64,000 nucleotides of DNA, from the NCBI RefSeq assembly GCF_000420305.1, contig NZ_ATUR01000008.1, positions 62,001-126,000 of the forward strand, given 5' to 3'. A program made the translations under genes and the position numbers. Position 1 is the stretch's first letter; every line of letters begins with the position of its first letter. The notes beneath the pieces are model-generated. The model saw only the letters and a program-made list of their open reading frames with translations. It did not search any database and had not been told where the DNA came from. Positions 45,299-53,968 of this stretch are shown in pieces. Origin of the DNA: Novosphingopyxis baekryungensis DSM 16222. GTDB lineage: Bacteria; Pseudomonadota; Alphaproteobacteria; Sphingomonadales; Sphingomonadaceae.

Positions 45299-45461
45299 CG
45301 CGTTGTCCTAAACAGTTATTCGGCAAATGATTGCGAGCTGTCATCTAAAAACCCCTCCAAAGTCGTTATTGTAAGCCGGTGAGGCCTATCGTAATGGTGG
45401 CGCCCCTAGTGGGTTATAAAGTTGGTTGCTTTGTATCGTAGATTTGGGCGGAGAAAAAATA

Positions 45462-45905
45462 GTGAATAATTCAACCCGAGCTTCCGTTTTTTATGCGGCT
45501 TTCGTAGCATTGACCGGACAAGCTCTTGCGATTGCGCCTAGTTCTAACGATGAAGCTGACTTTTGCACGCGGCTTGGCAGGTCTATTGGGCTTGATGAAG
45601 CCAAGCTCGCTGATGGCAAGGGCAAGTGGAAAGCGAGCCCATTCAACTTCGGCCAACGCTTCCTGTTCGGTGGTAGTGCTGCAACATCGGTCAATGTTGA
45701 GCCGATAGAACCCACAACAGTTGACGACTTTAAACGGGCAGAAGGGATGTGCGAGGCCGATGGCAAGGGTGCGGCCTGCCGCCTTGTTGGACCGGTTAAT
45801 TTTACGTTCGGCTGGAAAGGCAATAAAACGGTGACCTTTGTTCTGCCCAATGAGACCGCAACGGTTAGGGTTGAGGGGTCAAAGACCACATGTCAGTCTG
45901 GCTAA
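45462..45905 (+). CDS. Secreted orphan protein in an AT-richer pocket
   Basis: Protein of 147 residues with a signal peptide (STRASVFYAAFVALTGQALA) and no domain I recognise. The mature part is beta-rich and has four Cys (DFCTRLG, GMCEADG, AACRLVG, TTCQSG), which could form two disulfides. The GTG at 45462 follows GGAG by 8 bases; the frame could extend to 45426 but without a ribosome site. Codon use is less GC-biased than in its neighbours (GAA, GAT, TTT and ACA are common), and the leader is AT-rich. Both suggest recent acquisition. Neighbours sspB and fumC are core genes. Confidence 0.65.
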   Translation: MNNSTRASVFYAAFVALTGQALAIAPSSNDEADFCTRLGRSIGLDEAKLADGKGKWKASPFNFGQRFLFGGSAATSVNVEPIEPTTVDDFKRAEGMCEADGKGAACRLVGPVNFTFGWKGNKTVTFVLPNETATVRVEGSKTTCQSG

Positions 45906-46114
45906 AACAATGCGAAAGATTGATCGGTTCGTTTGACGAGTGATCGGCAGAAATCCCCCTCCCCTGCAATCCCGGCCCTTCGCGGAACATCTCGCCCCCT
46001 GGAAAAGCGGACAGCATTTTGCAGGCACAGCGTCGCGATCAAATCTGGATTTGACTTCTGCTGCACGTGGATGGGAGAGGGATGGCAAAGTCCAATCGCG
46101 AAAGATGTGATCCC

Positions 46115-47506
46115 ATGACCAACACCCGCACCGAAACCGATTCCATTGGCCCGATCGAGGTTCCTGCCGACAGCTATTGGGGGGCGCAGACGCAGCGCAG
46201 CCTGGAGAATTTCCCGTTCGCCGAGCGCGAGCGGATGCCGATCCGGCTGGTGCATGCGCAGGCCATCGTGAAGCAGGCGGCGGCGCGCGTGAACCGGTCC
46301 CATGGGCTCGACGCCAAGTTCGCCGATGCCATCGAGGCGGCGGCCAGCGCGATCACCTCCGGCGAGTATGACGATCAGTTTCCGCTCACCATCTGGCAGA
46401 CCGGATCCGGCACGCAGACCAATATGAACGTGAACGAGGTGATCGCCGGGATCGCCAATGAAAAGCTGGCGGGCACACGCGGCGGCAAGGAGCCGGTCCA
46501 CCCGAACGATCATGTGAACCAATCCCAATCCAGCAACGACACTTTTCCCACCGCGCTGCACATCGCCAGCGCCGTGGCGGTGCATGAGCAGCTGATGCCC
46601 GCGCTCGACCGGCTCACGCAGGCGCTGGAAAAGAAGGCGCGCGACTGGGACCATATCGTCAAGATCGGCCGCACGCATTTGCAGGATGCCACGCCGCTGA
46701 CGCTGGGCCAGGAATTTTCGGGTTACACCGCGCAGCTGATCAGCTGCAAAAAGCGCATCGAAGGAGCGGTGAACGGCAATATCTTGAAGCTGGCGCTGGG
46801 CGGCACCGCCGTCGGCACCGGATTGAACGCGCCCAAGGGTTTCGACGTGGATGTAGCCGCGCAGATTGCCGATATCACCGGTTTGCCGTTCGAGACCGCG
46901 CCCAACAAGTTCGAGGCGCTGGCCGCCAATGACGGCGCCGTGTTCCTCGGCGGCGCACTCAATACACTGGCCGTGGCGCTGACCAAGATCGCCAACGACA
47001 TCCGCCTGCTCGGCTCCGGCCCCCGTTCCGGCCTTGGTGAGCTGGACCTGCCCGCAAACGAGCCGGGCAGCTCGATCATGCCGGGCAAGGTGAACCCTAC
47101 CCAGTGCGAGATGCTGACCATGGTCGCAGCCCAGGTGATGGGCTGTCAGCAGGCGATCACGATCGGCGGGCTGCAGGGCCATATGGAACTGAACGTGTTC
47201 AAGCCGCTGATCGGATCGAACATCCTGCGCATGATCGATCTGATGGCCGTCGGTATGGACAGCTTTGCCGAGCGCTGCGTGGATGACATGACCGCCAATG
47301 AAGACCGCATCAAGGAACTGGTCGATCGATCGCTGATGCTCGTCACCGCGCTGGCACCCGTGATCGGCTACGACAATGCCGCCAAGATCGCCAAGCATGC
47401 CCATGCCAATGGCCAGACGCTCAAGCAGGCCGGGCTGGACCTTGGGCTGGTCGACGAAGCGACGTTCGACGAACATGTGAAGCCGGAGAATATGGTCGGC
47501 CGCTGA
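46115..47506 (+). CDS. fumC: Class II fumarate hydratase
   Basis: Oxygen-stable, iron-free fumarase of 463 residues that interconverts fumarate and malate in the TCA cycle. The superfamily signature [11 protein letters not shown] is present, with the other active-site blocks [31 protein letters not shown] and [14 protein letters not shown]. The ATG at 46115 gives the normal N-terminus ([20 protein letters not shown] in family register). A GC-rich hairpin follows the stop. Confidence 0.97.
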   Translation: MTNTRTETDSIGPIEVPADSYWGAQTQRSLENFPFAERERMPIRLVHAQAIVKQAAARVNRSHGLDAKFADAIEAAASAITSGEYDDQFPLTIWQTGSGTQTNMNVNEVIAGIANEKLAGTRGGKEPVHPNDHVNQSQSSNDTFPTALHIASAVAVHEQLMPALDRLTQALEKKARDWDHIVKIGRTHLQDATPLTLGQEFSGYTAQLISCKKRIEGAVNGNILKLALGGTAVGTGLNAPKGFDVDVAAQIADITGLPFETAPNKFEALAANDGAVFLGGALNTLAVALTKIANDIRLLGSGPRSGLGELDLPANEPGSSIMPGKVNPTQCEMLTMVAAQVMGCQQAITIGGLQGHMELNVFKPLIGSNILRMIDLMAVGMDSFAERCVDDMTANEDRIKELVDRSLMLVTALAPVIGYDNAAKIAKHAHANGQTLKQAGLDLGLVDEATFDEHVKPENMVGR

Positions 47507-47521
47507 TCGCGGATGGCATCT

Positions 47522-47553
47522 GGCCCGGACGCGCATCCACGCCCGTCCGGGCC
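47522..47553 (+). terminator. GC-rich hairpin after fumC
   Basis: GGCCCGGACG pairs perfectly with CGTCCGGGCC across a 12-base loop. It is followed by GGGCGCCCTTTCC, a short T-stretch at 47562-47564. It is a probable terminator of fumC, though the T-run is weak. Confidence 0.55.
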
Positions 47554-47789
47554 GGGCGCCCTTTCCTACAGAGCATAGGCCGCGCTATCAGCGGCCCATG
47601 GATTTTCGCCCGACGCCCCAGCCGCCGCCATGCCCGTTCGAGGGATCGACGATATGCTGAGATTTGGGCCGAACGCATAGCGTCCTTTGCGAACTTCCGC
47701 ACGGTTTCGGACAATTTCGGAACCGAGCCAATGCTTTGCCGTTCATATTCGAAACGTAACGACCGCAACGAAAGCGAGCATGGCAGGGC

Positions 47790-48701
47790 ATGAATAAAGC
47801 GACCGATCAGTTTCAGGGGCCCGTACAGTCGCTGTTAGAACAATTGGCCAGCATGGCGGATGGCTTTTTCAAATTATTGCCGCTTCTGGCGATCGCCATT
47901 CTCGTCATCTTCATCACCTGGCTGTTTGCCAAAGGTGGACGCAAGATTGCCGACCGGGTGACTGGGCGCACCGAAATCCGTCCGTCGCTCAAGGCGCTGA
48001 TCGATACGCTGGTTACCATCGCGATCTGGGTGGTAGGCCTGATGATTGCCGCAACGATCTTGCTGCCCGGCCTGACCCCGGCCAGCCTGCTTGCCGGCTT
48101 GGGCATTGGCGCCGTCGCCATAGGCTTTGCCTTTCAGGATATTTTCGAGAATTTTCTGGCCGGCGTGCTCATCATGGTGCGCAAGAAGATGCGGATCGGC
48201 GATGTGATCAGCTGCGAAGGCATTGAAGGCCGCGTGGAGCACATCACGCTGCGCGAAACGCACATCCGCCGCCTCAGCAATGAGGTGACGATCGTACCCA
48301 ACTCCATGCTGTTCAAGAACCCGGTCGAGATATTCACCGATGACGACGAACGCCGCCATGAGGTGTCTGTCGGCGTGAGTTACGATACGGATCTGGAAGA
48401 GGCGCGCGAAGTGATCCTGAAAGCCGTGGAAGATGCCGACGGCGTCAACACGGACAAGCGCATCGACGTCTTTGCCTATGAATTTGGCGACAGCAGCATC
48501 AATTTCCGCCTGCGCTGGTGGGCGGGTTCCAAACCGCTCGAAATGCACCAGACGCGCGACACGGTCGTGCGGTCGGTCAAGCGCGCGCTCGACAGTGCAG
48601 GTATAGAAATTCCGTTCCCTTACATCACCCACACGTTCAAGGAGCCGGTGCCGCTGGATCAGGCCGCCACGCGCACCGAGAGCCCTTCCACCGGAGACTG
48701 A
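47790..48701 (+). CDS. MscS-family mechanosensitive channel
   Basis: Small-conductance mechanosensitive channel of 303 residues. Three membrane helices occupy about 30-140; the pore-lining third helix is Gly/Ala-rich (LLAGLGIGAVAIGFAFQDIF). The beta-domain entry ENFLAGVLIM and the cytosolic cage from about 140 on follow (MRIGDVISCEGIEGRVEHIT). It protects against hypo-osmotic shock by family. A 130-residue gene starts 3 bases after its stop. Confidence 0.93.
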   Translation: MNKATDQFQGPVQSLLEQLASMADGFFKLLPLLAIAILVIFITWLFAKGGRKIADRVTGRTEIRPSLKALIDTLVTIAIWVVGLMIAATILLPGLTPASLLAGLGIGAVAIGFAFQDIFENFLAGVLIMVRKKMRIGDVISCEGIEGRVEHITLRETHIRRLSNEVTIVPNSMLFKNPVEIFTDDDERRHEVSVGVSYDTDLEEAREVILKAVEDADGVNTDKRIDVFAYEFGDSSINFRLRWWAGSKPLEMHQTRDTVVRSVKRALDSAGIEIPFPYITHTFKEPVPLDQAATRTESPSTGD

Positions 48702-48704
48702 CGC

Positions 48705-49097
48705 ATGAACTTTTTCAAAACGCTCGCCACCACATTGATCGGCAAGAAGGTCAGTCAGAAGGTTGGTGACCGCACGCTCGGCAGCAGCATGGTTGGCGCT
48801 GGCGTCGGCTTTCTGGTCACCAAGGTCGCAACCCGCTCACTGCCCGGTGCAGCCTTGGTGGGTGGCGGCTATCTGGCCAAGAAGCTGTACGACAAGCGCA
48901 AGGCCGACAAGGCTCGCGAACAGTCGGCATCGAGCGGACTGAGCAACGAAGATACCGACATGGCCATGGCCCGCGCAGGCGGCGAAACCGATATCGTGAC
49001 CAGCGAAATGGACGCGGCGCAATCCGATGCCGCCTTCGACACGAGCCGCGATGCGGAACAGCTGGACGCCATTCTGCCCCGCCCCGTCACTGGATAA
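48705..49097 (+). CDS. Small membrane-associated protein of unknown function
   Basis: Protein of 130 residues with one or two moderately hydrophobic segments (about 28-58, VGAGVGFLVTKVATRSLPGA and AALVGGGYLAKKLYD), a basic patch (DKRKADKAREQ) and an acidic disordered tail. I do not recognise a domain. It is coupled to the mscS-like gene (3-base gap), so it could be an accessory protein of that channel; this is inference. Confidence 0.7.
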   Translation: MNFFKTLATTLIGKKVSQKVGDRTLGSSMVGAGVGFLVTKVATRSLPGAALVGGGYLAKKLYDKRKADKAREQSASSGLSNEDTDMAMARAGGETDIVTSEMDAAQSDAAFDTSRDAEQLDAILPRPVTG

Positions 49098-49183
49098 ACG
49101 CGGCAGATCCTGGCCTGTCTTTTCGCGGGATCGCTTTCACCATCGGCCTTGACGCAAGAGGTCGATGGTGGCCATGAACCGCC

Positions 49184-49822
49184 ATGGCCGAACCGCTCCC
49201 ACTAGAACGCTACGGCGTCCTTTTCGTGTTGTCCTCGCCCTCCGGCGCAGGCAAATCGACCATCGCACGCATGCTGATGCAATCGGACCCTCATATTTCG
49301 CTCTCCGTCTCCGCGACGACGCGCAAACCGCGGCCCAATGAGAAGGACGGCGTCGACTATCATTTCGTGGACGATACCGAGTTCGACCGAATGGTAGCCG
49401 AAAACCTGTTCCTTGAATGGGCGCATGTGTTCGATCACCGTTACGGCACGCTGAAAGCATCGGTCGATACGCTGCTTGGTCAGGGCAAGGACGTGCTGTT
49501 CGATATCGATTGGCAGGGCGCGCAGCAATTGCACCAGCGCGCCGGCAGCCAGGTGGCGCAGGTGTTCATCCTGCCCCCATCGATCGATGAACTGCGCCGC
49601 CGCTTGAAGAAGCGAGCTAGCGATACGGAGGACGTGATCGCCGGCCGCATGGCGCGGGCCCGTGCAGAGATCAGCCATTGGGACGGCTATGACTATGTCG
49701 TGGTCAATGACGATGTGGACCGCTGCTTCGGCGATGTCAGCACCATCCTGCGGGCCGAGCGCATGCGCCGCCGCCGCCAGACCGGGCTGATCGAGTTTGC
49801 CCGCGAATTGATGACAGACTGA
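49184..49822 (+). CDS. gmk: Guanylate kinase
   Basis: Phosphorylates GMP to GDP with ATP. Protein of 212 residues. The P-loop SSPSGAGKSTIARML is near the N-terminus. The GMP site includes SVSATTRKPRPNEKDGVDYHF and FLEWAHVFDHRYGT, the Walker-B-like VLFDIDWQGAQQL follows, and the lid has RRLKKRASDTEDVIAGRM. The ATG at 49184 is the first in a short gap. It is cytosolic and converges on the secreted helical protein gene. Confidence 0.97.
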   Translation: MAEPLPLERYGVLFVLSSPSGAGKSTIARMLMQSDPHISLSVSATTRKPRPNEKDGVDYHFVDDTEFDRMVAENLFLEWAHVFDHRYGTLKASVDTLLGQGKDVLFDIDWQGAQQLHQRAGSQVAQVFILPPSIDELRRRLKKRASDTEDVIAGRMARARAEISHWDGYDYVVVNDDVDRCFGDVSTILRAERMRRRRQTGLIEFARELMTD

Positions 49823-49826
49823 AACG

Positions 49827-49856
49827 AAAAAGGGCCCCGCATCGCTGCGAGACCCC
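49827..49856 (-). terminator. Intrinsic terminator of the secreted helical-repeat gene
   Basis: On the minus strand an 11-bp stem (GGGGTCTCGCA with TGCGGGGCCCT, wobbles allowed) with loop GCGA is followed by Ts. It lies about 25 bases past the stop of the minus-strand gene. Confidence 0.8.
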
Positions 49857-49880
49857 GTAGTTCCAAAGCTCTATCCCGGC

Positions 49881-50765
49881 TTAGCTGCCGAGCAGAGGCT
49901 GCACCACTGGAGCAAGCGCTGGATCGAGCGTACCGGCGGTGTTCAGGGCCGTCGCGATCGACTTCACCTTGGCATACCATTCCGGATCCGATGTGGCATT
50001 GTTCATGCCGATCGCCGCCGTGAGATAGGCATTGCCCAGCGCCGCATTGGTGGAATCGGCCTCATAGCCTTCTTCCGCCACGGTGGCGGCTTCTTCGAAA
50101 TATGGCTGCGCGGTCGGCTTATCGGCCGTCTGCAACACGATGTTGCCGGTGCTGTTGAGCGCGTTCACGAACGCCAGGCGGGCATTGGCGTCGCCCATAT
50201 TGGCTTCGTAAACCGCGCGGCGGGCGGGAACGGCTTCGATCAGCAGCGCATCGACATTGGCCATGTCGCCCGACTGCGCCTTGGCGATCGCAACCGTGGT
50301 CAGCGCATCGGCGAGAAAGCCCTTGCTCTGTGCGTCGCCGGTTTCGGCCATGGCACGGATCGTGTCGAGATGCGGGTTCAGCGCGGCAACGGCACCGGCA
50401 AAATCGCCACTGGCCTGCGCGGTCTGTGCCTTGCTGAAGCCTTCGATGGCGGCATTGCGCTGCTCGACGGGAATAGCCCCGGCATCGGCATCGGCGGTTA
50501 CGTCGGCCTGCGCCGCGCCATCGCCGGACAGCATTTCGGCGTCGGTGCCGGCTTCGGCCTGCACATCGACATCACTGGTCGCGTCACCCTGCATCTGGGT
50601 GTCTTCCATCTGGGCTTCGGTAACGTTCTGCGCCAGCGCAGGCGCTGCAAAGGCGGTGGAAGCGAGCAGGGTTGCGGCAAAAATACGGGTCTTGGTAATC
50701 GGTCTTCTCCTCAGGTCGTTTCGTTCGGCGTTTTCCGATGCAAGGAAACGCATACCCATGGGCAT
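49881..50765 (-). CDS. Secreted helical-repeat (TPR-like) protein; real start probably ATT at 50699
   Basis: Up to 294 residues: a signal peptide, an acidic Ala/Asp/Gln/Met-rich segment (about 45-95) and an alpha-helical region with TPR-like pairs (FSKAQTAQASGDFAGAVAAL, ALTTVAIAKAQSGDMANVDA, and others). There is no enzyme motif. ATG 50765 or ATG 50753 are the only normal starts, but neither has a ribosome site, and both put 22 or 18 polar, charged residues before the signal peptide. An exact GAGGAG lies 7 bases before an in-frame ATT at 50699, whose product MTKTRIFAATLLASTAFA is a textbook signal peptide. I give the conventional span and prefer the ATT start. Confidence 0.75.
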   Translation of the reverse strand: MPMGMRFLASENAERNDLRRRPITKTRIFAATLLASTAFAAPALAQNVTEAQMEDTQMQGDATSDVDVQAEAGTDAEMLSGDGAAQADVTADADAGAIPVEQRNAAIEGFSKAQTAQASGDFAGAVAALNPHLDTIRAMAETGDAQSKGFLADALTTVAIAKAQSGDMANVDALLIEAVPARRAVYEANMGDANARLAFVNALNSTGNIVLQTADKPTAQPYFEEAATVAEEGYEADSTNAALGNAYLTAAIGMNNATSDPEWYAKVKSIATALNTAGTLDPALAPVVQPLLGS

Positions 50766-50841
50766 GAACTGGTTCGCTCAGCCCATCTGGTTCGGTTTAA
50801 GACGTAGCAGGCAGCACATGAACCGCGCTTTTACGGGGCTG

Positions 50842-51561
50842 TCAACGTTCGGGCCGCGCGTCCGCCGCCTCGGACAGCCAGCGAAAATGCCACGCCGCGT
50901 CATAATCGGCCTTGCGCAAAGCCCTGTTCGCCATCGCGAGATCATCCTCGCCCCAAAGCTGCTCCTCCCACATTTCATCGAGGATGGACGCCTCCCAGGC
51001 CGCATCGGGCGTGACCGCGCCTTCATCCACGGCCAGCATAAGCACCAGCGATCCACTGAGCGGCACGGTGCGCATAAAGGCCGCCAGCGTCAGATCGTCG
51101 CGCGCGGACAACGCTGCGTTCAACCGGTCGAGCGTCTGCCTGGGCTGATCGACATGCATGACGCCCTGCGCCAGATGGAAATCGATATCGAATCGGCGGC
51201 GCGCCCAATCGAGCACCGGGTCCCAGACGCTGGCCTGGCGCGCCACCAGTTCCTCCGGATCGGTCGCGCGATAGTAGAGCAGATCGGTGTCGCCGAAATT
51301 GGCCAGTTCCCGCTCGAAATCGCTGCGGTCCGCACCCACCCGGTCGATCGCCGCATTGGCAAGGCCGGTCAGCCGCATGGAGCCGGGGTCGATCCGCTCA
51401 CCCTGCACGCGCCATTCCTCTGCCACCGCATCGGCCAGGGCCTGCGTCGGGAGCAGCAGCGGCTTGCGTGCCGGTGTGTTGACGCCCCGCCCATCCAGCA
51501 GGATGGCATAGCCGTCCGCCCGCCGCTCCGCCGCGACATCCTTGTAGAACCGCTTGGTCAT
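50842..51561 (-). CDS. ATP12-type chaperone for F1-ATPase assembly
   Basis: Alphaproteobacterial homologue of mitochondrial ATP12, 239 residues, which helps the F1 alpha subunit assemble. Family landmarks are the opening KRFYKDVAAERRADGYAILL, DGRGVNTPARKPLLLPT, the conserved ALADAVAEEWRVQGERIDP and NFGDTDLLYYRATDPEELVA, with the ending WHFRWLSEA. I chose ATG 51561, which overlaps the stop of the preceding small membrane-protein gene by 4 bases (ATGA). It is the last gene of the crcB operon. The ATP synthase genes are not in the window. Confidence 0.92.
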   Translation of the reverse strand: MTKRFYKDVAAERRADGYAILLDGRGVNTPARKPLLLPTQALADAVAEEWRVQGERIDPGSMRLTGLANAAIDRVGADRSDFERELANFGDTDLLYYRATDPEELVARQASVWDPVLDWARRRFDIDFHLAQGVMHVDQPRQTLDRLNAALSARDDLTLAAFMRTVPLSGSLVLMLAVDEGAVTPDAAWEASILDEMWEEQLWGEDDLAMANRALRKADYDAAWHFRWLSEAADARPER

Positions 51562-51770
51562 GGCTCGTCCGGCGTGCGCCATTGTGCGCTCAAAAAGCGC
51601 GGCACGAACACGAAATCGGCAAAGCCCAGCAGGATCAGCGCCACACCGACAGGCTTCGGCGCGTCGATCAGATCGATGAAGATCAACAAGCCGAAGACCA
51701 CGGTCACTGCGCCCAGCAGGCGCGCTATCGAGATGATGAAGAACCGTGTCTTCGCGGGATCGTCGCTCAT
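51558..51770 (-). CDS. Small two-helix membrane protein
   Basis: Protein of 70 residues with two membrane helices (IISIARLLGAVTVVFGLLIF and VGVALILLGFADFVFVPRFL). It begins MSDDPAKTRFF and ends with a short polar tail. It has no named function but regularly sits beside ATP12-like genes in alphaproteobacteria as far as I know. It overlaps the HAD gene upstream and ATP12 downstream by 4 bases each, so it is firmly part of the operon. Confidence 0.85.
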   Translation of the reverse strand: MSDDPAKTRFFIISIARLLGAVTVVFGLLIFIDLIDAPKPVGVALILLGFADFVFVPRFLSAQWRTPDEP

Positions 51771-52429
51771 GCCATGTCCTCCAAGATCGACAGGATATCC
51801 TGTGGCCGCGCCGCAATCTGATGCGCGCCGGCCTGCCGCAGTTCGTCCGCGCCGTGATAGCCCCAGGCAACGCCGATGGCGCTGGTCCCGGCGTTGCGGG
51901 CCATGCCGATATCGTAACTGGTGTCGCCGATCATCACCGTCGTCTCGGGCGTGGCCCCCGCCTCGGCCATCGCGGCTTCGGCCATGCCGGGATGCGGTTT
52001 GCTGGGGTGGCGGTCGGCGGTCTGCAGCGTGACGAACAGGTGGCGCAGCCCATGCGCTTCCAGCGCGCTGTGCAGCCCCCGGTCCGATTTGCCGGTGGCC
52101 ACGCCGAGCAGCCACCCGGCCTTATCCAGGGCGGCGAGAAGCGCCGGGATGCCATCGAACAGCGGCTCTTCCAGCAGACCGTCGCTGCGCAGGCCGCGAA
52201 AGGCCTGTTTATAATGGTCGACCAGCACCAGTTGCTCGGCCTCGCTGCTGCCCGGCGCCAGCACCCGCAAGGCTTCGAACAGGCTCAGCCCCACGATCCG
52301 GCGGATGGCGGGCCGTTCGGGGGCCGGGCGTCCCGACATGCGGAACGCCTCTTCCATCGACACGCAGATCGCGGCCTGCCCATCGATCAGCGTGCCATCG
52401 CAATCGAACAGGGCCAGACGGTTGCTCAT
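51767..52429 (-). CDS. HAD-family hydrolase (phosphoglycolate-phosphatase-like)
   Basis: Cytosolic phosphatase of 220 residues with the HAD motifs: I, LALFDCDGTLIDGQ (nucleophile Asp9 and Asp11); II, LGVATGKS; III, Lys in PSKPHPGM; IV, MIGDTSYDIGMA. A helical cap (about 15-90) is of the Gph type. The substrate is unproven; phosphoglycolate is the usual guess. It overlaps the pseudouridine-synthase gene by 4 bases. Confidence 0.9.
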   Translation of the reverse strand: MSNRLALFDCDGTLIDGQAAICVSMEEAFRMSGRPAPERPAIRRIVGLSLFEALRVLAPGSSEAEQLVLVDHYKQAFRGLRSDGLLEEPLFDGIPALLAALDKAGWLLGVATGKSDRGLHSALEAHGLRHLFVTLQTADRHPSKPHPGMAEAAMAEAGATPETTVMIGDTSYDIGMARNAGTSAIGVAWGYHGADELRQAGAHQIAARPQDILSILEDMA

Positions 52430-53538
52430 TTGCGCGCGTTGCGTGAGCTGCCCCGCTCGCGCCGCTCGCCGCGCCGTTCCTTGCGGATCTGCTTGGCGTG
52501 CTGGCGGGCCTTCTGCTTTTTCACCTCGGGCGGCGCTTCGGGCGGGCCATCGTCGAACGGCAGATCGCCGAGCGCCTGATCAAAACCGAGCTGCTCCATC
52601 GACTCCGCGAAATGCTCCGGCAGCTCGGCCAGCACGTCGATCTTGGAGCCTTTCGGCCCGCCGATCTTCAGGCGGCGCGCATGCAGATGCATCTTGCGGC
52701 TGATCGATCCGGTCAGGAACGCTTCCTTGCTGCCATATTTGCCATCCCCGACAATGGGGTGGCCGATCGCGGCCATGTGCACGCGCAACTGATGGGTGCG
52801 CCCGGTATAAGGCTGCAGCTCGACCCAGGCAGCGCGGTTGCCCGCCCGCTCGATCACCCGGTAGCGCGTCTTGGACGGCTGGCCGTTCTCCTCATCGACA
52901 TGCATCTTCTCACCGCCGGTGCCGGGCTGTTTGGCCAGCGGCAGTTCGATGATGCCGTCCGATATGTCCGGCACGCCCATCACCAGCGCCCAGTAGATCT
53001 TGCGGGCCTTGCGGGTGGCGAAATGCTTGCTGAAATAGGCCGCGCTGCCGGGCGTCCGCGCCAGCAGCACGGCGCCGGAGGTGTCCTTGTCCAGCCGGTG
53101 CACCAGCCGGGGCCGCTGATCGCTGCCCTCTGCCACCAGCGCATCGAGCATGCCGTCCAGATGCCGCGTGGTCTTGGTGCCGCCCTGCGTGGCCAGGCCC
53201 GGCGGCTTGTTGACGACGAAGGCATGCTCATCCTCGAAGATCACCATGTCGCGGGCAAAGTCGGCCTCTTCGGGGCTCAGCGGTTCGCGCCCGCGGCGAA
53301 CGGGCGCATCGCTTGGCGGCTCGGCGGGTGGCACGCGCAGTTCCTGCCCCTGCGCGATGTGATCGCCCACCTTGGCGCGCCCGCCATCGACGCGCACCTG
53401 CCCCGTGCGCACCCAGCGCGAGACCAGGCCGAAGGGGATGTCCGGCATGTGCCGCTTGAACCAACGGTCCAGCCGGATGCCGTCATCGTCCGGCGCGATG
53501 GTGAAGGTACGTACGTCTTCGGATGCCTGTTCTACCAT
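52426..53538 (-). CDS. RluA-family 23S rRNA pseudouridine synthase
   Basis: RNA pseudouridine synthase of 370 residues, near RluC. It has an N-terminal S4 RNA-binding domain (about 18-75, DDDGIRLDRWFKRHMPDIPF) and the RluA catalytic domain with the Asp motif RLVHRLDKDTSGAVLLART. The C-terminus is a long basic tail rich in Lys, Arg and Gln (about 335-370) that may bind RNA. Overlaps with crcB (7 bases) and the HAD gene (4 bases) show tight coupling. Confidence 0.93.
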   Translation of the reverse strand: MVEQASEDVRTFTIAPDDDGIRLDRWFKRHMPDIPFGLVSRWVRTGQVRVDGGRAKVGDHIAQGQELRVPPAEPPSDAPVRRGREPLSPEEADFARDMVIFEDEHAFVVNKPPGLATQGGTKTTRHLDGMLDALVAEGSDQRPRLVHRLDKDTSGAVLLARTPGSAAYFSKHFATRKARKIYWALVMGVPDISDGIIELPLAKQPGTGGEKMHVDEENGQPSKTRYRVIERAGNRAAWVELQPYTGRTHQLRVHMAAIGHPIVGDGKYGSKEAFLTGSISRKMHLHARRLKIGGPKGSKIDVLAELPEHFAESMEQLGFDQALGDLPFDDGPPEAPPEVKKQKARQHAKQIRKERRGERRERGSSRNARK

Positions 53539-53906
53539 GCCACATTCCTTACCAGCGCCAGCCCGCCGAACAGCGCCGCGACCGCGAGCAGCACCGATGC
53601 CAGTGCATAGCCCGCCGCCCCGATCAGCGCGCCGCGCTCGATCATCGTCACCACTTCCAGGCTGAAGCTGGAGAAGGTGGTGAACCCGCCCAGCAGGCCT
53701 ATGCCCAGCAGCAGCCGCACGCCCTCTGCGGCATCGATCCGCGCCAGCATGCCGACCAGCACGCCCATGGCAAGCCCGCCCAGCACATTGGCCGCGAAGG
53801 TGCCCCAGGGCCAGTCCGGACCGGCAAGCCGAAGGGCCAATCGCCCGAGCTGATAGCGCAGGCCAGCGCCAATCGCGCCGCCCGCCATGACGAGGAGCAT
53901 GTTCAT
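53532..53906 (-). CDS. crcB: Fluoride exporter CrcB/Fluc
   Basis: Dual-topology fluoride channel of 124 residues with four membrane helices. The family motifs GGAIGAGLRYQLGR, GTFAANVLGG (pore Asn) and GGFTTFSSFSLE (the Phe/Thr box) are all present. It is the first gene of a five-gene operon. No fluoride riboswitch is evident in the 60 bases upstream. A single complete copy is seen, so it would act as a homodimer. Confidence 0.95.
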   Translation of the reverse strand: MNMLLVMAGGAIGAGLRYQLGRLALRLAGPDWPWGTFAANVLGGLAMGVLVGMLARIDAAEGVRLLLGIGLLGGFTTFSSFSLEVVTMIERGALIGAAGYALASVLLAVAALFGGLALVRNVAW

Positions 53907-53968
53907 GGGGCCGCGCTGTACGCGCTGCGCCCCCTGCTTAGCAAGCGGCGCGCTGGCCCCCTGCCCGA

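Noticed and set aside
45902-47536. 544-residue minus-strand frame
   Set aside because: Exact shadow of fumC, with no homology-like features.
53907-53968. Fluoride riboswitch upstream of crcB
   Set aside because: The gap is only about 60 bases and lacks the conserved GGNGAUGG-like start and the pseudoknot partners.
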